This document shows positions 24,291 through 34,950 of a stretch of 64,000 nt of DNA, piece after piece. Source of the stretch: Aquanectria penicillioides (taxonomy: Eukaryota > Ascomycota > Sordariomycetes > Hypocreales > Nectriaceae); the NCBI GenBank assembly GCA_003415625.1, contig PYIU01000007.1, forward strand, positions 1,736,001 to 1,800,000, in the 5' to 3' direction. The notes below the pieces were generated by a model. The model saw nothing but the letters and a program-made list of their open reading frames with translations. It made no database searches and had not been told where the DNA came from. How positions within the stretch are numbered: position 1 is the first letter of the stretch; every line of letters begins with the position of its first letter. The translations under genes and the position numbers were made by a program.

Positions 24291-25981
24291 TTAAGCACCA
24301 CCAGGTCCACCAAGGAGAGCAAATCTCCGCACAATGCTGGGTCCGTATTCTTGGTACTGTAAATGAAGCGTCAGCCTTAGTGCCACAAAACGATATTTGC
24401 GGCATTGTCTTGCTTACCTCCGCCTTGGTGTGGCAGTACGATCGGAACTCGGGGGTCTGACCGAGCAGGCTGCCACCAAACCAGGGACCATGTCGCTGCC
24501 TCTTGTGGGTGATGACCTGCACGTCCAGGCCGCCACTTCGGGCTCCGCCGCTGCGGACCTCACTAGCTCGGATTCTGGCATCAACCAGCTGCTTAATGTC
24601 TCGCTGTAATCGTCGGCCGAAGTCCTTGTACAGGGTGCTTCCACCAGACAGCACGATGTTCTTGTAGAGACCTCGTCGGACATCAATAGGCGACTGCTGG
24701 ATAACACCGTCGACTACCACGGGGAGAGGGGTCAGGAAATCGGAGCTGTAGATTTCGGGGTTGAAGAAGATCTCGGGGGCCAAGAATCGCTCGTATCCGA
24801 CGTCAACGCTAACCTGGCGGCCGTTGGGGTGTGTCACGACGTGCTTGGCAAATCGGCTTCGATCGCGGTCGTACTTGCCAAACTCCTTGACGATATCGGG
24901 ACAGACGTAGCAATATTCCTCCTTGATCTCCTGAGCGGTCTTAAGGGACGAGTCGGGCTCGCCGCGATCTCGGAGCAGGGACTGAACGAAATAGGTGATG
25001 TCTCGACCAGCGATGGGAATTGACTTGATGGAGGATCCAATGACGTAACCCTCGGCGACGGGGATGACGTGGGTAACACCATCACCGGAGTCAATGACGG
25101 TTCCAGTGAGGGATCGGTCCTGGACTTTCGAAGAGGTCCAGGAAGCGGCAAGAGCCAACACGGCCTGGACAGCAATGTACATGCCGGCGCAGTTGAACGA
25201 CTCGAAGAAGATCTCGGCGGTGTTTTCTCGGTTCTCTGGGGGGTTCAGGGGCTAATACAGTCAACATATATTGATCCGAAGTCGACGCTGGGCGACAGGA
25301 GGCAGGCTCACAGGCTCGGTGAGGAGGAAGTAGTGGTCCTCGGGCTCGACTCGGAGGTACTTGAAGATGGAGTTGGACCAGAAGCGTTCCATATGGTCCT
25401 ACAAGGGATCGGTCAGCTCGGAATCGTTTCGCAAGTTGAACAAAGAGTCTTGAAGACACCATACCCAGTTCTCAATTTGACCATGTCGAATAGGATAGTG
25501 AAGACCGTAGCCTAATCGGTCAGCTTTGCTATATCAACCAGGGGGGAAGCTTCCGCGTACCCGGACCGCCCGATGCAGCGATGGCCTCATCGCCAATGAA
25601 GAAGTCGAGATCCTCAGTTCCACGCTTAGCGCTCAAGTGGCCCCCGGGGCCAGCACCTCCGGTGAGGAAAGAAGGCTTGTTGGCAACAGCAGGTCGTCCA
25701 GAGCCAGAGCCTCCGGCGCCAGCAGCTGGTCCCTTGGTCGCGATCGCGGTGGGGAAGACGAAGGAGGGAGAGTCGTTGCCGGCGAAACCTGGAGTTGGAT
25801 GTCAATAAATCACTCTCAGACCGCCGGAAGAATCGGAATCGGGTTCGTTGGGAGCTGCGACGAACCTAGCTTGGAGAAACCCGTGCCGCTGGTGAGCTGA
25901 GGTTAGCTGTCGTTACGGATGCGGGGGTTGGGATTGAGAGGCTAACTTGTCCATGACAACGGCGGGAGTTTGGTTGGCCAT
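24291..25981 (-). CDS. ARP3: Actin-related protein 3 (Arp2/3 complex)
   Basis: A 439-residue Arp3, one of the two actin-related subunits of the Arp2/3 complex that nucleates branched actin at cortical patches during endocytosis. Seven exons, in coding order: 25947-25981, 25866-25888, 25561-25788, 25465-25511, 25312-25398, 24418-25251 and 24291-24356. All junctions have GT-AG ends and keep frame. The start [15 protein letters not shown] holds the actin-fold phosphate-1 loop, and [13 protein letters not shown] the phosphate-2 loop. The C-terminal [16 protein letters not shown] and ALLGGPGGA end are typical of Arp3. Exon 2 is only 23 bases and exon 4 only 47. The Ser/Gly/Ala-rich insert near residues 38-55 is variable in fungi. 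The gene is divergent from the threonine aspartase gene. Confidence 0.97.
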
Positions 25982-27014
25982 GATGAAAGGAGGGAGTCGG
26001 ACAGCGCGCGACGACACAGATGGGTGGAAGGAAGGGGATTCGAGACGGTGCCGCTCGAGGGGGATGCGATGGGCGGCGGCGTTGGCGGCGGTGGACGTTG
26101 AATGTTGGGTGGGATTACGTTACGTGCCTGGTGAAGCTCCTAGCATCGGACAATGCGGCTGGGCTACTGTGGCTGTGGAGTTGTGGACACTGGCCCCGCC
26201 AACATGCGGCTTTCTGGCTGGCTGGAGCAGGTGGCTTCTCCTTTTGTTGCAATTAACGGGGGTTAGTTTCGCCTAGTTTGCGACGTCATCTTTCAGTTTC
26301 AATCTGTGAGACGCGAATGTATTCGACGTTCTTTCACGATTTCCTTTTTTATTTTCACTTGTCCAGCTTTTCGAAACAATCTTCTTGGCTAGGCAAAGCA
26401 CTAGAGCTCAAAGGAAATTTAGGGCTACCAAGTGCGTGGGTTCATAGGCATCTCTCCCACCGTTTCATGCACGTGCCAGGCACCCTCAAAAGCTGTGCTG
26501 CGATATTAGCTACCTTGCCACCTAGCTACCTACCCTACCCAAGTCTCTTCCAGGACACCCTCAAAACTCTCGTGTTACCCTCAGGTACCGGGGTTGCTGT
26601 CGTACATACCTAGGTAGGTAGGTGCCTACCTACCCATCTGCTTCGGCTTTTTGGAAGGAATTTCACAGAGACGATTGCATTGGCCGTGTTGCCTCAATTA
26701 CGACTTCCAGGTTCAAACTGCTCGGCTGTCGTAGTGTCTCCAGTCGCCGCCCCAACTCCGGCGGCAGCCACCCGTTTTTGTGCCACCATCGGCTGCTTCC
26801 TCATCTCCTACATCGTTTCAAAATTAAGTCTTTGAGCCTTTCACTCCCGACTTGATTTTAGTTCTTCCCTCATCATTCGGGTCGGGCATTCGTCTCGCCT
26901 CACCCGTCCGCTCTCCTCACTCTCACCATCTCTTGCCGCTAACTGGCTGCATTCATTATTATCTGCCCTCATCGCTTCCCTTCCTCACCTCAATCTCATG
27001 AATTCGCCCCAAGT
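25982..27014. promoter_or_regulatory. Divergent promoter region ARP3 / threonine aspartase
   Basis: A 1,033-bp region between two divergent starts. It holds a perfect inverted repeat at 26613-26634 (GGTAGGTAGG, TG spacer, CCTACCTACC), with more CTACCTA-type copies at about 26520-26540. The right end (26870-27000) is pyrimidine-rich, as in fungal leaders. Confidence 0.5.
26613..26634 (+). repeat. Perfect 10-bp inverted repeat
   Basis: Arms GGTAGGTAGG (26613-26622) and CCTACCTACC (26625-26634) are exact reverse complements separated by TG. It may be a regulator binding site or a simple cruciform. The ARP3 start is about 630 bp to the left and the aspartase start about 380 bp to the right. Confidence 0.85.
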
Positions 27015-28961
27015 ATGAGCTACTGCCACAACCATGAGGCCTCTTCCATGCCGGAACCAAGCTCGTGCGGCGCAGACGGCGCTCTCGACCGCATGCTCCG
27101 TCTCGGACAAAAGCCCAAGTGCACGCCAGCAATCTTTGTCCATGCTGGTGCCGGCTTCCATAGTCACCAAAACGAGCATGTTCACCTCCAGGCCTGCGTT
27201 TCGTGAGTTCTCCTTATGCCCCATTTCTACCAATCCGCTAATATAATAGGGCGGCCGAAATGGGTATGAAATTCTTGAAAGCAGGTGCTACAGCAACTGA
27301 GGCCGTCGAAGCCGCCCTCCGCATTCTCGAGGACAAGGAAATCACCAATGCTGGGTATGGCTCAAATCTTTCCATCGATGGCACCGTGGAGTGCGATGCC
27401 ACGATCGTCGATCACCTTGGCCGTAGTGGTGCATGCGGTGCTGTCCCAAGTTAGTTGAGAAACCCTGCCATGGTAAGCATGAAAATGTATTGATCTCCTT
27501 TTAATAGACATTCGAAATCCGATTTCATTAGCCAAGCTTATTCTAGATACGAGCAATAAACCCCTAAGTCTTCGACGTGTCCCGCCCAACGCATTGGTCG
27601 GAGAAGGCGCAAAAGCATTCGCAGAGGAGCACGGTTTAATTACGTATTCTAATGAATATTTGGTCTCAAGGAACGCACGGGACCGCTTTCTTCGATGGCA
27701 AGATGACCTAAAAAGAGCAGAGACAAAGACGAAGGAACCCAAAACAACCCCGGATACGAGTCAAACTAACGCCGCATGTCTACCTTGTCAGTATGACACA
27801 GCCAGTGCATTTTCAGAAGCGCGTCGCCCTCTACCACGAGATCATACAGCGGCGATCATGGCCGGCACTTGGAATGAAGGGCAGCCTTACTCACCATATA
27901 TGGATTCCCCGAATTCTGAATTCCTTAACCCTGTGGAAACCTTGACGAGTACAAGTTCCTTTCATGTTGTCAGCCCTCCCACTCCCATCATCAACCGGTC
28001 TCCAGCGCGAGCTCCTGCTGAAAAGCCACCTCTTTACTCGACCATCGCAAAAAAAAAATCTAAACCGGGCTCACTATCGCCGCTTAGTCCTAGGCATCAG
28101 TTCAAAAAGCCCGAAACCAATGGCCGAATAGCGAAAGTCGACGAAGGACAGGGCAAGAAGGATGTAGAAAGTGGTTCGGATTCTCATGGCAAGTATCACG
28201 AACATTTGACCTATAGAGACGGCTCTGCATCTCCACCAACAGAGGAACCGCCCGAGCTTGAGAATGACGGTGATGCTCCTCATCAGACCCCTTGGAGACC
28301 TCGTGGGGTTAAGCGACCAGCCAGTCCCGGTGGCATTGATCAGCCTGATCACCCTAAGGTGAGCAAAGGGCCCTTTTGTGCCGGGGCTGAGAACGAGGAC
28401 TTCGTCACAGACACTATTGGTGCCATTGCAGTTGATGAGAATGGAAACATTGCAGCAGGGTCATCTTCAGGAGGCATTGGGATGAAACACCGAGGCCGAT
28501 TGGGACCGGCAGCACTAGTTGGTATTGGAACCGCGGTTGTGCCATGTGACGACAGCGATGAGGATCAAGTCAGTGTGGGAGCTGTGACCAGTGGAACAGG
28601 GGAACACATGGCAACAACAATGGCTTCTCAGCGATGTGCGGAGAGGATATATCATGGCACTCGACGAGGCAAAGGTGGAGCCGATGTGCAGGATGATGAC
28701 GAGGACGCCATTATAGAGTCCTTCATTGCAGATGATTTCATGAATCACCCTGGCGTTAAAAATTGTCACTCGGCCGGCGCGATTGGGGTAATGCTGGTCA
28801 AGAAGTGCCGCACGGGATACTACTTTTACTTTGCGCACAATACCGACTCGTTTGCCCTCGCATCGATGGGTGGATTGGAGAGGGAGCCCCGATGCACAAT
28901 GTCCCGGCTGTCAGAAGGTGCTAAGATTGCCAAAGGGGGACGAAAGGTCCGACTTGATTGA
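27015..28961 (+). CDS. Threonine aspartase (taspase/asparaginase-2 family)
   Basis: A 613-residue N-terminal-nucleophile hydrolase precursor in exons 27015-27202, 27250-27449 and 27508-28961, with all joins in frame. The alpha half shows [14 protein letters not shown], then [11 protein letters not shown] and [18 protein letters not shown], the substrate-pocket pattern of the family. The beta half starts at Thr432 (codon 28413-28415) in [13 protein letters not shown], where self-cleavage would expose the nucleophile, followed by [14 protein letters not shown] and GTGE. In animals taspase 1 cleaves MLL and TFIIA after Asp; the fungal substrate is not known to me. Between the halves lies a polar, low-complexity segment (about residues 220-425) rich in Pro, Ser, Lys and Glu, far longer than in asparaginases. 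The end GGRKVRLD matches fungal members. No signal peptide is seen. Confidence 0.92.
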
Positions 28962-29739
28962 ACGTCGTGGCTATTGTGAGGGATTTCAAATCTCAAGCTC
29001 AGGATGTCTGCTTGGTTTTCGTACAATGGACTGCCTGTTCTTCGCTGCGGGCCCAGGAGCTGTTGCAAGACTGGGGAGGACTTCGTGGTTGAGGGCAGTG
29101 GGGATGTTTGCATGATAGCATAGACTACAGTGATACCCTCTATTCCTATAAATGTCTCTCGTTCTGGTTCAACACATTCCTTTCTGTAACTCTCATCATG
29201 GTTCACGAGTAATGGTAATTGGAGCCACTGTAGAAGCAGAATGCTTTCGCGAATCATGTTCTCACGTTGGTATCATATATTTTGAGATGGGAAGCCATGA
29301 ATCACTTTTATCATGGCTACATCAATCAGCGGATCTATTATACAGACATCTAATACCACGACCTAACCAGCTACTTTTGCATTGGCCGACGCACCTGTCT
29401 GTTGAGCAAGCGTCGTGGCCTCTATTATCCAGAGGCTCTCCTCTTGTTAGCCGAACCGTCATTTTTGTCCGCCTCTTTCAAGGCGAGGTTTAACACGCGA
29501 ATCCGTGAAACACTTCTTCTGCATATGGGAACGAACAGCCCTCTTGGCCCTCCTGTCCTAAGATTCCGCCCACTCTTTTCAGAAGACGGGAAGGATGAAG
29601 ATTTCACGCCAGATGGTATCTTCTGCCCGACCATGGATGCTTGGCATGATCCGATGGGTATGGCAGAACAGTTCCCTTTGCACAGGGTCTCCAGCGAATT
29701 CCGGAACTGGGATGCAGCACAGTCTTTAGGCTTGACGGG
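28962..29739. other. Convergent region between threonine aspartase and TFB4
   Basis: The 3' flanks of two convergent genes. The only thing noted is an open frame on the plus strand (29354-29743), listed separately, which runs into the TFB4 stop codon. Otherwise I see nothing. Confidence 0.5.
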
Positions 29740-29743
29740 CTAA
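29371..29743 (+). CDS. Doubtful small open frame, possible last exon
   Basis: The frame is open from 29354 to the TAA at 29741-29743 and reads protein-like (for example KRRGLYYPEALLLLAEPSFL and TPDGIFCPTMDAWHDP). There is no ATG near the beginning, but a possible splice acceptor (CTAACCAG) ends at 29370, so it could be the 3' exon of an unplaced gene. Against it, the tail overlaps the TFB4 stop codon on the other strand, I recognise no family, and no convincing upstream exon was found. Confidence 0.22.
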
Positions 29744-30816
29744 GGGCGAGGTGTTCCTGTTGCGCTTCCTGTTTCCTCACGCGGAGTGCCATTCACGATG
29801 CGTCTCTTCTTCTTCTTCTTCCGAGGCAATACGGCAGGCTTAGAGCCGTAGTTGCCAAGGGCGAGCTTGGTACCGCATGTCAAGCACTCAGCCCCGTCGG
29901 GCAGCTCGCAGAAGATGCTTAGACAAATGGAGCAAACGAAGCCGGTGTCGACGACCCGTCCGTGACAGAAACATGCAGCCCGAAAGTCGACGGTGTCGTG
30001 GGTGGGCGCAATGAGCGATTCACGGGCCTCGGTGTCGGCAATGAGGCCAAACATGAGGTAGGTGAGCAGGCCCTGGGGGTGCTTGGCAGCGAGGAAGGTG
30101 CCGTTGGTGTTGAAGCAGGCCTGCTGCAGGAACGTTGGGTCGCCAGAGAGGGAGAGGGTATCGATGGCTACTTGAGCGTGGGCGGCGGCGAAGACGGCAT
30201 TCATGGTGGGGATGTATTGGGAAGGCTCCGAGTCGGAGACGGAGATGACAAGAATGCGGCCGCGGAGAGAGGGAGGTGCGTTGGCGGCATTGGCCTTGTG
30301 GCTGTCGGCGAGGTTGGCCGTGGGCGAGCACAATGCTTGCGACGCCTTGTTGATGTGGCAGAGGGCCAGGGTCAGGGCGCCCGAGAGCTGCGTGGTGGTG
30401 GCCGAGAGGTCGGGCTCGGACGTGCTGTCGATGAGCTTGCGGACGGAGCTCAGCACGGCCGCCTCGATCTGGGCGAACTTGGGAAACTTGTTGGCCGAAG
30501 ACGGTGCTGCGGCGGACTGGGGGGCATCTTGCATGGAGACATCACCGGAGGAGTCGGTGGAGGGCGTGGGAGGAGACGGATAGAGCCAGACGGCGCGGTC
30601 GAGGTGGGCGGCGATGAGGGCAACCTGGTTGGCGTTGCTGAAGGCGAGGTGGGCGTTGACGAAGACGAGGATGTTTGCGAGGGCACGGGAGATGGGCAGG
30701 ACGTCGCTGAGGGCGGCCCAGGCGCGAGGGTTGGTGTCGATGACGATGGAGAGGAGGGAGGGCGTCTCGTCGGCGGTGGTGACCTCGTAGTGCTCGGAGA
30801 CGTCGACGGCGTCCAT
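29740..30816 (-). CDS. TFB4: TFIIH core subunit Tfb4/p34
   Basis: A 358-residue intronless protein, subunit of the TFIIH core used in RNA polymerase II initiation and nucleotide excision repair. Residues about 20-270 form a von Willebrand A-like fold (LLSIVIDTNPRAW near the start, GRILVISVSDSEPSQYIP in the middle). The C-terminal zinc region has CFCHGRVVDTGFVCSICLSIFC followed by CLTCGTKL, the C4-type pattern that in yeast and human pairs with the Ssl1/p44 subunit. A fungal-type low-complexity insert (STDSSGDVSMQDAPQ...) sits in the first third. The tail ends in a lysine/arginine run (RKKKKKKRR) that may act in nuclear import. It is divergent from CRO1. Confidence 0.96.
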   Translation of the reverse strand: MDAVDVSEHYEVTTADETPSLLSIVIDTNPRAWAALSDVLPISRALANILVFVNAHLAFSNANQVALIAAHLDRAVWLYPSPPTPSTDSSGDVSMQDAPQSAAAPSSANKFPKFAQIEAAVLSSVRKLIDSTSEPDLSATTTQLSGALTLALCHINKASQALCSPTANLADSHKANAANAPPSLRGRILVISVSDSEPSQYIPTMNAVFAAAHAQVAIDTLSLSGDPTFLQQACFNTNGTFLAAKHPQGLLTYLMFGLIADTEARESLIAPTHDTVDFRAACFCHGRVVDTGFVCSICLSIFCELPDGAECLTCGTKLALGNYGSKPAVLPRKKKKKRRIVNGTPREETGSATGTPRP

Positions 30817-32276
30817 CTTGGGAGGTTGACGGCGGGACGCTGCTGGAGAGGAGGGTCGAGACAGCTACGAGGTCCGGGCAGGCGAGGGCTGGGAGGGAGC
30901 GAGGCCAGCTGCTGTTCGGAGCCCTAAGCGCGCGGCCGAGTGGTGGTGATGGTTTGCTCTACGGGGAGGGAGGAGGTTGACAGTGGAGGTACGTAGTTTG
31001 GGGGGTTTGGGTTGTAGTTGCAGTAGTCAGTGGTGACAAAAACCGAGGCTCAAGCTTTTGGTAGAACGAAACGAGGGAAGAAGACCGCTAGACGAGTGCC
31101 ACCGGGTCTGTGCGACAACTGACAAGCAGGTTGTTTCTGACCTCGCCACGGCGACTCTTCAGTTTGAGGAACAGATCATGTCTATCCGTACCTACAGCAG
31201 CTGTTCTACAACAGAGCCGGTTTCTATTGTGCATTCGTCTTCTCGGGTTACACGCGTTCCCGTTATCAGCAATGGTGGCCGGAAAGAGACGTCGAGACGA
31301 GGAAACAACACCAAGTGGGTGTGGGATAATCCTGGCCGATTGGCACGACCGACAGAGAGTCGGCTCTGATCAACAGGCGTCATGACGAGGGATAGGCCAG
31401 CCCAGAGGGAAAAAGGAAAGAAAAAAGTTGGGTGCCAGGCCAGGGCGCGCGGCGCGCGGCGCGCAGCTGAAGATGGCAATGGAGCGCTGGGGCTGGAGCT
31501 GCCCTGAAGCGAGGGCCGCTACAGGGGACGCAGGACGCCAATACACCCGACGCAATGGGCCTTCTGCAACGGCGGGCCCTGTTCAGCTACCTGCGCAGGG
31601 GGTGGTTAGAGGCTCTGGACAGACCCGGGGAGCCAATCTCGGCATATTAAAAGGTTAAAGTGCCCTAGCCGACCCCCGTTAGAGGTTCCTAGAGGTTCCT
31701 AGAGGCGCCCTCTACCGGCACTGAAGCTGGGGGCGCTGGAGTGGGACGGACGGCCACTAGAAACAAGCAAAACATGCCGTGACAGGGCCCCAGCCAGGCC
31801 AGCCAGCACGCCTCCCACCCTGGCGCTGCGCAGAGCGCCCACACGCTCTCGGGAGAGGCTAAAAAAGAGAGCTGCAGATAGCTCTAGCTGAGCGGGGAGC
31901 TGGGGAGCTCAGCTAACCTCCCGTCCCAACCTGACCACTGGTGGTGGTGGTGGAGAGAGCAGACGGCCAGGGAAGAAGAAAAAATCATGCAGATGCAGGC
32001 CAATCTAAGTGGCGGAAACCCCACCACAGAGCACCTTCTCAACTTATCCCGTGAGCTCAGAGGCGAAGTGAGGGGCCGCCTCCACGTTCTAGATTTGCAT
32101 TACAGCCCAGTCCGCCGCATCTACAATCTACAATCTACATCAACGTCACATCATCTTCCCCAACTTGCCCTTGTTTATATACAAGCGCCCCCTTCTCTCC
32201 CTCTCCCTCTCCCTCTCCCCGCCCGCCTCCACCTCCACCTCCACCTCTCCTCCTTCTCAGCATTGGAGTGTGTCTC
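30817..32276. promoter_or_regulatory. Divergent promoter region TFB4 / CRO1
   Basis: A 1,460-bp region between two start codons. It contains a GCGCGC-rich tandem at about 31443-31466, a two-and-a-half-copy tandem of GAGGTTCCTA near 31681-31705, and just before the CRO1 ATG a strong pyrimidine tract (about 32193-32260) with CCCTCT and CCACCT tandems. No gene is credible here. Confidence 0.5.
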
Positions 32277-34504
32277 ATGGCCGCCAATACCGACTCCGAA
32301 TCCGCCGATAAGGCCGCCCAGGCCACCTCCGCCGTTCCGGCTCCGGCCGTGACAACGGCGCAGCCCGAGCCTCCCTCTCTTGAGGACCAGACCCTCATCG
32401 TCTTTGCCCGGCTCATGGAAGGTGGCCAGGAAGACAACGAGACCTGCCGTGACCTAGACGAGCTCACCAAGCTCCTTAACAATGACCATGAAGCCCGCCA
32501 GAAGGACAAGTCCAGCGAGACCATCTGCAAGGTCATCGACAACGACTGCGTAGACACCATCTTGGGCTACCTCGACATGAGGCAACCTGAGATTGTCCGC
32601 GGTCACGCCACCCTCACCACCTCGGCCTACCTCAAAGCTGCCGGCGATGACGGCTCAAAGATGCTCACAAGCTTCTTCTTTGACCGCGTCAAGAGGGGAA
32701 CCTACGACGACTACATTGTCGCCTTCTGCGTCGCCGCCTCAACTTTCCCCATCGTCCCGGATCTCACCGCTGGAATGTTCCTCAACGAGGGTTTCCTGTC
32801 CACCCTCGGCCCTCTTATGAGGAGGAAGTGGAAGAGCCGCAAGGTTGAGACGGCCTGTCTGGAGATGCTCAACGCCGCCTGCATGAACTCGCAATGCCGC
32901 GAAGCCATCAGCAAGTACTGCATCGAGTGGCTGGAGGAAGTGGTCGACCAAGACCTCTCCGAGATTGTCCGTAGCACCAACGCCGATCCTAACCTGCAGA
33001 ATGACGGCGGCTCAGTTACCATGAGACGCCACTCAGAGCAGGTCCAATACCTTGCCGCCGTGATCTTGGCCAAGTTAAGGGTGAGATGACTTATACGAAA
33101 AGGGGTCTTTACCCGTCATTTCTTTGTTCCTGACTGACTGACCCAGAATTCAAGGCTGTTCCTACAAAACCGAATCCCGGGGAGTCTGGCAGGATTGAGC
33201 CTGCCGTCACCACCATTGAGGAGCTGTCTGACATGTTCACTAAGATGATTCTCAGAGACGAAGATCATGGAAGACAACATTCTATCGAGGGCCTGGCCTA
33301 CGCCTCCCTCCAACCAAAGGTAAAGGAGGCCGTTGTCAACAACAACGAGCTCCTCCAGAAGCTCATCAAGTCCCTCGGCGACGCCCAGCCCAGATCGCCT
33401 ACTACGTACGGCGCCCTCAGCATCTTTGTCAATCTCACTAGATACCAACCCAGCCTGACCGAAGAGCAAAAGAAGATGAGCCAGCTCAGCGCCTACGCCA
33501 ACGCCGCCGGAAAGCTGGCCGGACCTGACCCCCTAGATGACGATGACCACGTCGCTAAGCGGTGCAAGCTTGTGTTTGATGCCGGCATTACCCCTGTCCT
33601 GGTAACTCACTCCAAGAACGGCTCTCCCGCTTCTCTCTCCCTCGCCATCTCCATCATCTTTGCTCTCTCAGTCACAAAGACCCTCCGAGGCCAGCTGGCT
33701 CAACAGGGCGCCGTCAAGCTTCTGCTCGCCTCGTGGATGACCCTCCCACAAACCGAAGCCCCAGGTCGCCGTCTTGCAGCCCAGGCCCTCGCCCGCATTC
33801 TGATCAGCACGAACCCCGCCCTCGTCTTCGGCGGAAACAGGAATACCCCCATCACCGCCGCCGTGCGACCTCTCGTGTCTATCATCCCCCCCGACCCTGC
33901 CGCCGAGACTCGCGACTTGCTCCCGTCTTTCGAGGCACTCATGGCCCTGACCAATTTGGCGTCTATGGAAGATGAAGAAACGAGACGCGCCATCATTGCG
34001 AGTGCATGGTCGCACATCGAAGAACAGCTCCTCTCATCAAACGCCCTCGTGTCCAAGGCTGCCGTCGAACTCATCTGCAACCTGGTCCAAGCCCCTGAAG
34101 CCATCGCCCTCTACGCCGAGGAGACGGCCAAGGCCCGCAACCGCCTACACATCCTTCTCGCCCTCGCCGATGCCCCTGACGTGGGAACTCGCAGCGCCGC
34201 TGGTGGCGCTCTAGCCTCCCTTACCTCGTTCGAGCCTGTTGTCCGCGGAGTCATTCACCGCGAGCGTGGCATCAAGGTCGTACTGGGCATGTGTGTGGAT
34301 GATGACGAGAACATTCGTCACCGCGGCGTCTTCGTCGTGCTCAACCTCGTCTCCGCTGAGGACGACGTTGGTAAATTGGCCCGTGAGAAGATCAAGGATG
34401 AGAACGGCGTGGAGGTCCTCAAGGAGTGCCTTAAGAAGAGCAGACGACCCGAGGTCCTCGAGGTCACCGTCCAGGCCCTCAAGGCGCTGCTAGAGCAGGA
34501 GTAA
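32277..34504 (+). CDS. CRO1: UCS-domain myosin chaperone (CRO1/She4/UNC-45 family)
   Basis: A 717-residue protein in exons 32277-33080 and 33155-34504, with a 74-bp intron using a CAAG acceptor. It is built almost entirely of armadillo-like helical repeats. The central UNC-45/Cro1/She4 region and the C-terminal UCS part (LMALTNLASMEDEETRRAI, KAAVELICNLVQAPEA, NIRHRGVFVVLNLVS) are clear. UCS proteins bind myosin motor domains and help them fold, acting with Hsp90/Hsp70. In Podospora anserina CRO1 is needed for the shift from the multinucleate to the cellular state in sexual development, and in yeast She4 acts on type I and V myosins. The length is close to Podospora CRO1. Like fungal members, it has no N-terminal TPR domain. 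The ATG at 32277 is the first in frame. Confidence 0.94.
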
Positions 34505-34950
34505 CGACGCCTGGGAAAAGGAGGTGGAGGGAGGGAAGCAGTGTATGTATGTTCGGCGCTCTCGGTACCTGATTTCGTTCAAGCAAAAGAAAAAAAAAAG
34601 ATTCCTTTTTTTGGTTGTTGATTTTAAAGCATGCATAGTAGTAAGGAGGGAAGACGGGCAAACGAAATCATGTTTTGAAGACGTTGCCAACGAAAATTGT
34701 CAATTTTTTTTGTACTCCCGTCCCAACAACAACGTATTACACAAATGCGCCCATACGTTTTTTTAACTTTTATCTACTCCCGTGGTATCATCCTTTATGG
34801 CGTAAGCGTGTGTGTGTGAGTGTGTAAATGTGTGAGGAGTGTGCGTGATAGAGTATGTGAGGGTGTAGGTGTTTGATGAGGTGTGTGTGAGTTGTGAAAT
34901 GCATATAGTAGGGATTAGTTGCCCCCTTTTCCTCCTTTGCCCCAAGTTAT
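34505..34950. other. Convergent intergenic region CRO1 / TRM2
   Basis: The 3' flanks of two convergent genes. It holds A/T-rich homopolymers near 34584-34630 and a GT-rich imperfect repeat at about 34806-34895. No gene. Confidence 0.6.

Noticed and set aside
937..26589. Apparent enrichment of the palindrome GGTACC in non-coding DNA
   Set aside because: I counted about 15 copies in 64 kb, close to what chance predicts for a hexamer, so it is not enriched.
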